This document shows, in pieces, positions 60,058 to 64,000 of a stretch of 64,000 nt of DNA; position 1 is the first letter of the stretch; every line of letters begins with the position of its first letter. The position numbers were made by a program, and so were the translations under genes. The notes beneath the pieces were generated by a model. The model was given only the letters and a program-made list of their open reading frames with translations. It searched no databases and had not been told where the DNA came from. The DNA is from Yponomeuta sedellus. Its lineage: Eukaryota; Arthropoda; Insecta; Lepidoptera; Yponomeutidae. The stretch spans positions 2,883,001-2,947,000 of the forward strand of contig OW203722.1 of the NCBI GenBank assembly GCA_934045075.1, given 5' to 3'.

Positions 60058-60218
60058 TGTACGTAATACAGAGAGTATTGTATAGAGGTTCGAAATTGCA
60101 CTGCTGCCGGTAGTCGACCATTGGCTCAGTTGGGAGAGCGCTGGCACGGTTAGCCAGAGGTCGCGGGTTCGAGTCCCGGCATGGGTGGAATTTTTAGCCT
60201 CTATATAGGTTTTTAAAA
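60058..60218 (+). repeat. tRNA-Lys-like SINE
   Basis: ATGTACGTAATACAGAGAG, A box TGGCTCAGTTGG, B box GGTTCGAGTCCC and the end CTCTATATAGGTTTTTAAAA. No clear TSD. Confidence 0.85.
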
Positions 60219-60365
60219 ATATGATTTATACAGCGTCCATTGGCATCTTTACTCACACTAGATGGGTGTAGGGACCACTCGGATACTGCAGTGCCTGGGA
60301 CATGGTTTACGATGGTGTAGGTTGCCCAGCAACTATACCATCCTGACAACTTAGGCAGCCTAGCC
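60219..60365 (+). repeat. Dispersed repeat (CACCTTCAC family)
   Basis: CATTGGCATCTTTACTCACA, GATGGGTGTAGGGACCACTC, GCAGTGCCTGGGACATGG and GGTTGCCCAGCAAC. Fifth copy of this repeat. Confidence 0.6.
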
Positions 60366-60384
60366 AATAGGAAAAACTAGTCAA

Positions 60385-60595
60385 TAAGTGCGCAGCCAAC
60401 CAAGCCGCGGGTTTCCTCACTATGTTTTCTTGCACAGTTAACGTGTGGTATTTCGACTGCAAATTCGCAAATCTACGTAACTTTGAAATGAAACAACGTC
60501 ATTGGTACATGCCCGCACGGGGGATCGAACCTGGGACTCTCGCTTGCAACTCCATCGTAAACCCACTGAGCTACCACGGCGCTGGGATACAGGCG
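60385..60595 (-). repeat. tRNA-derived SINE (fifth family), near complete
   Basis: Minus-strand reading: GCGCCGTGGTAGCTCAGTGG (A box), then GAGTCCCAGGTTCGATCCCC (B box), GCGGGCATGTACC, and the 3' end GAAAACATAGTGAGGAAACC. The 3' end identifies the loose CATCGTGAGGAAACC fragments at 14495 and 34230 as parts of this family. Confidence 0.8.
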
Positions 60596-60599
60596 TGAG

Positions 60600-61155
60600 G
60601 TTAAGTTATGAAACAGTGACATTACTCCAATTTGATTGACATTTCATTGATACTTTTGTAATAAAATTAAATTTTGTGTGATTATTATCTTTTTAATGAA
60701 ATTAATTTATTGACATATGAATGGATTGCAGTTTAAATTTAATTTTTATTAATTTTAATTTTAAATTAAATCTAAAGTGCAATGTACTTATGGATGTAAT
60801 TTTAACGTTCCAATTCTTTATTATTATTAAATGTAATATGTATGTATAATGTATATTGTTTATGCAATTAATTACGCAATAGTTTTAACTGTAAAGTAAT
60901 TATTTTTCTTGCAACAAATAAATTAAATTAAAATTTGTGTTGTGTTGAAAGTAGTATTTATTTAGTGTGTATACGTACTAATATTAGTTAGATTAAGTTT
61001 TAAGTACCTGGTTATGTTGTTTAATTGCTATTCAACAATTCGGAAACTTGCTAACGCAATAGGGATCCCATGTCATGTTAACTTAAGATTTTTTTGGCAA
61101 ATAAATAAATAAACATTTTTATTATTTTTTTTACAAATAGTGGGTTTATGTACAG
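60600..61155. other. AT-rich DNA, no recognised feature
   Basis: Runs of AATTAAATT and (AATA)n; no frame. Confidence 0.45.
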
Positions 61156-61159
61156 TAGG

Positions 61160-61400
61160 CAGGCAGAGACCAGACTGGATAGTAGAATGCAAAGACTACA
61201 ATATTTCATTTTAAACGTCAATCACAATCATAAATAAATCACCTTCGGTTCATCGACGTTCATTAGTCGTTGCATGCACGCACGCCGGTCACGGGTACTT
61301 GTTATCCGGCCCTTTGCTAATACATGCCCTATTGTTCTAAGTATGTCCACTTGGGACATCCCTTACCGGTCCTTCCGGCTACATTCGCTATATATATTTG
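61160..61400 (-). pseudogene. LINE RT C-terminus (RERCGLKED family), degraded
   Basis: The plus strand shows the inverse of the ending: CACCTTCGGTTCATCGACG and GTCGTTGCATGCACGCACGC match 42110-42140, so the minus strand encodes a broken RRACMQRLMNVDEPK-type ending. A short 5' part follows to 61400, where a SINE begins. Confidence 0.6.
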
Positions 61401-61407
61401 CTATATA

Positions 61408-61755
61408 TCATCATCATCAATCCATTATGTCCCCACCGAGGGGCACGAGTCCCTTCCCTGAGGAAGGTATAGGCCATAATACACTACAATCCGGATTGGT
61501 GAAGGCTTGCAAGACTAGTGCCTGGTCTTACCGGTTTTCAAGCCGCCCTAAGGCCTCTGACTTGTCTTAACGACTACCATCTATCGACGGCAGCTGGCAC
61601 CAACCGCTTAACGTGCCTTGCCAAGTACGGAACCGTTCGGAAATATGACACTAGCATTAGTCATGGACGGTCACCAATCCATGCACTGAACGCGCCCTAT
61701 GGTGCTTTACGTCCGTCATCGTTTAAGACTACTCAGGCATCCGGGGCTACGAGTG
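61408..61755 (-). repeat. 5S-derived SINE, subfamily B, minus strand
   Basis: Starts with the inverted (GATGAT) tail, TCCATTATGTCCCCACCGAG, then CCTTCCCTGAGGAAGG, GGACGGTCACCAATCCATGC (inverted 5S-like region) and CGTCATCGTTTAAGACTACT, ending at GGCATCCGGGGCTACG. Confidence 0.75.
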
Positions 61756-61819
61756 ATGCTATATATATTAGAGTATAATATGCAGGGTGTTATTATAGCT
61801 AGACAATTACTTGAGTATG

Positions 61820-61950
61820 TTCTTTTTAATGCACCAACCCGTGCTAAGGGCAATTTTAAAATTTTAATTTGGCACGGATAGCCAGAGGTCGCGGGTTCGA
61901 ATCCCGGCATGGGTGGAATTTTTAGCCTCTGAATGGGTTTTTAAAATTAC
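61820..61950 (+). repeat. tRNA-Lys-like SINE with deleted A-box half
   Basis: The outer arm AATGCACCAACCCGTGC, then a jump to GGCACGGATAGCCAGAGGTC and B box GGTTCGAATCCC, ending CTCTGAATGGGTTTTTAAAA. Same architecture as 811-897, with a different deletion. Confidence 0.75.
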
Positions 61951-62019
61951 TTGAGTTTTGATACGCTGAATTTAATGGTTTACCAGCTGTTTTCAAGTAG
62001 TGTAGAATTTTGTGTAAAA

Positions 62020-62140
62020 AAATCTGATATCAACCCTTTATACAAAGGGTTGATATCAGATTTCTCCTTTATACCAGTCCCCACTACTGAAGGGAGGTTA
62101 GGCCATACATTACCACGGGGGCCAAGTCCGTGTTCGTCGG
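62020..62140 (-). repeat. 5S-derived SINE 3' end preceded by a perfect hairpin
   Basis: 62044-62140 is a minus-strand SINE end (GGTTGATATCAG, CCCCACTACTGAAGGGAGG, CCACGGGGGCCAAGTCCG). Its first 20 bases are inverted at 62020-62039, giving a hairpin with a 4-base loop. Confidence 0.8.
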
Positions 62141-62343
62141 GAGTAAACAAATAAATGTTACATTTTCGTGGTATGCAACAACAATTTTTATTAATTATAT
62201 TTTCTTATCAACTAATCAAGACAATATCACCTAAAAACATCATTTTATTAAAATGCCTTCTTTATATTATGTGATTAGTCAATATATAGTAGAATAGTAG
62301 TATTGGTCATATTGAGCAATAATTTTGACATTAAAATAGTACA
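62141..62343. other. No recognised feature
   Basis: AT-rich spacer. Confidence 0.4.
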
Positions 62344-62470
62344 TTACACAACTAGGGTGGTAATACAAAGAAAGGCCGAGATCGCAGAAGTTTGCGGCCC
62401 GAGCTGCAAGCGAGGGACGTAAATATGCGATCGAGGGCTTTCTTTATTACCTCCCGTGTTGTGTACATCT
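62344..62470. mobile_element. Possible MITE with imperfect inverted ends
   Basis: ACACAACTAGGGTGGTAATA at the left pairs with TATTACCTCCCGTGTTGTGT at the right with about four differences; AAAGAAAGGCC / GGGCTTTCTTT continues the arms. No TSD is certain. Confidence 0.55.
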
Positions 62471-63075
62471 TTTTATGTTTACATTTGGCCAGAAAGCGGC
62501 TTTTTCCGTACGCGCAGCTTGCAGAAAAAGCCACTTTATTGCCAGGTGTACCAAAAAATATTTTTACTTATTTTACATTTGAACATTTTTGAGAAATTTA
62601 AGGAACTTTAAGGCAATTTTAAATTTCGGGTTCCCTTCACAATCGTAATCTTTATCACGTGAAATTTAAACATAGACGTGGAACATGCGCTAAAGAATCG
62701 TGCTTTCAATTCACATTCATACAAAATTTATTAAAGCGATGGGACGTAGCCCACATCGATAAAACGGGTCTAAGATGCGAACTCTATACACCATGTTGCT
62801 TCATAAGGCGCCCTCGTCTCACGTTCTTCCCATGTGCCCCACGCCTAAGCCATGAGATATCACGTGTGACTTATGACAATATTCCCTTAATTAAAAAAAT
62901 ATTCCCTTCTCATTTTTACCACATCATTTTGTATTTTTACGGAGAAAGTAGACAGTTCATCGAGGGTAGTACAGTGGGTACGGTACTAAACTGTTATGCA
63001 GTTTGGCAGAAACTAACTTCTGTATTTTTATGTATTTTTATTTGAATAAACATCTTCAATCAATCAATGGCACAA
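62471..63075 (+). other. Unassigned frame ending in a LINE-like 3' tail
   Basis: A 128-codon frame (62659-63045) shows no motif that I know. It runs into AAACTAACTTCTGTATTTTT, TTGAATAAACATCTTCAATC and AATCAATGG, a typical LINE 3' end with a tetranucleotide tail, so the frame is more likely degraded LINE 3' DNA than a host gene. Confidence 0.4.
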
Positions 63076-63261
63076 ACCACGCGTTTTGCGACACTAACAT
63101 GTCAAAATTGACAAAATTTGACCATCAATGTACTGGAAACTCGCGGTTTATGACATTTAAAACTCGCAAGTAGCGTCATCGTACTACCGAGGTCATTATC
63201 ATAGAAATTTATATCATTTACGAGTCTACTCTATGGCCATAACTGAAAAAAATGTTTTCGC

Positions 63262-63720
63262 GTCGTCCTTAAGAATGTCCAGCCCTCCACAAATACTGAG
63301 GAACTAAAAATTGCTATAGAAGAACATGGACATTATGTCACCAATATGTGGAATATAAAAAAATCCAAGACTAAAACCCTTTTTTCTCCCTTTTTTCTTT
63401 GTTGATTTGAAACCGAATTCGAACAACAAAGACATATATAACATTAAAGGATTGCTCCACTTCCGTGTTAATTTTGAGGCACCGAGGCAGAGGAGAGAGA
63501 TTGCCCAATGTGCTAATTGTCAAAGATACGGACACACTCGAAAATTCTGTTTCCGCCAGCCTAGGTGCGTAAAGTGCGCTGCCGATCACCCTACATCCAA
63601 CTGCCCTAGGAAGGAACGTTCAGACGATGTAAAATGCATCCTATCCACTCAAACATCCGGGTCGCGCGGCCACGTAAGCCTTAAACGTGCGCGGTCGCGA
63701 ATTACATTTTAGCGACATTT
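63262..63720 (+). pseudogene. Jockey-like LINE ORF1 (gag) remnant
   Basis: The frame at about 63262-63375 gives VVLKNVQPSTNTEELKIAIE and HGHYVTNMWNIKKSKTK. After a frameshift in the T run at 63378-63402, the frame at 63407-63712 gives NIKGLLHFRVNFEAPRQRR. Then come knuckle 1, CANCQRYGHTRKFC (C-X2-C-X4-H-X4-C), and knuckle 2, CVKCAADHPTSNC. These are hallmarks of Jockey-clade gag proteins. The expected third knuckle is lost by a second shift or deletion after DDVKCILS. The N-terminal part of gag upstream of 63262 is missing. Confidence 0.82.
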
Positions 63721-63778
63721 TCGCACGCCGAGCGGCCGGTACCATTGTTAGAAAAACTGTAATAACTATAGAACTGCT

Positions 63779-64000
63779 GCAGCTACCACAAAATCAGACG
63801 GTAAAGCACATGGGGGAACAGCTATCATAATTAAAAATATAATCAGACATCATCAATCAGTGAGTTGGAAAACGGCTGAGCTTCAGGCCACTTCAATAGT
63901 TGTGCAGGATTGGCACAGCGATATAATTGTGTCTGCAATTAATTGTCCACCTAGGCACAAAATCACCAAAGAACAATTTTCTGACTTCTTCAACACGCTT
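63779..64000 (+). pseudogene. Jockey-like LINE ORF2, endonuclease fragment
   Basis: An open frame of 74 codons to the window edge: KAHGGTAIIIKNIIRHH, then ATSIVVQDWHSDIIVSAINC and PPRHKITKEQFSDFF, matching the middle of an APE-type endonuclease. The N-terminal part with the Asn and Glu motifs is absent; only about 66 bases separate it from the gag stop, so a deletion joined gag to mid-endonuclease. It continues beyond the window, where RT may follow. Confidence 0.78.

Noticed and set aside
62659..63045. A 128-codon plus-strand gene
   Set aside because: The C-terminal part runs into LINE 3'-tail sequence; no motif or signal peptide; composition is like its surroundings.

Overview
The window looks like repeat-rich, AT-rich nuclear DNA from an insect, most likely a moth or butterfly. 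That call rests on the mix of elements: tRNA- and 5S-derived SINEs, RTE-like and CR1-like LINE ends with microsatellite tails, mariner copies, and many short inverted-repeat elements. I recognise these from lepidopteran genomes by memory, not by a search. I found no host protein-coding gene, rRNA gene or functional tRNA gene. Every long open frame that I recognise belongs to a transposable element or a tandem repeat.

Layout. 1-16 kb: SINEs, LINE 3' ends, a 39-bp-unit minisatellite, tandem hairpins and a MITE nested in a 5S-derived SINE. 16.0-17.4 kb: a dead mariner element with three visible lesions. 18.16-23.40 kb: a 5.2-kb non-LTR retrotransposon of the I/Jockey type on the minus strand, with a 12-bp target site duplication (TSD), ORF1 (three zinc knuckles) and ORF2 (endonuclease, reverse transcriptase, RNase H). 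25-31 kb: LINE remnants, a 290-bp foldback and SINEs. 31.86-34.26 kb: a CR1-like LINE 3' half interrupted by a 1.25-kb miniature Ty3/gypsy-type LTR element with a 5-bp TSD. 34-44 kb: 5S-derived SINEs, MITEs and LINE tails. 44.4-49.9 kb: a tandem duplication carrying two very long pentanucleotide arrays; its second copy is interrupted by a 2.9-kb intron-containing DNA transposon with 39-bp inverted repeats and TA duplications. 50.4-51.7 kb: a four-unit tandem SINE array. 52.2-52.9 kb: a second broken mariner. 53-63 kb: SINEs, LINE ends, palindromes and AT-rich DNA. 63.26-64.0 kb: a degenerate Jockey-like LINE that runs off the right edge.

The most interesting structures are: (1) the intron-containing IS630-Tc1-mariner transposon, whose empty site is preserved in the neighbouring duplicate and whose spliced transposase has one nonsense codon; (2) two related SINE groups whose 5' part resembles 5S rRNA and its internal promoter; (3) a tRNA-Lys-like SINE with at least four clear TSDs, tandem multimers and inverted outer arms; (4) the (GGTGA)n array of about 249 units inside (GATGA)n borders; (5) a tiny LTR element in which one LTR carries two perfect hairpins. 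The sequence can be read as successive layers of nested insertion, several of which can be ordered in time from their target duplications.
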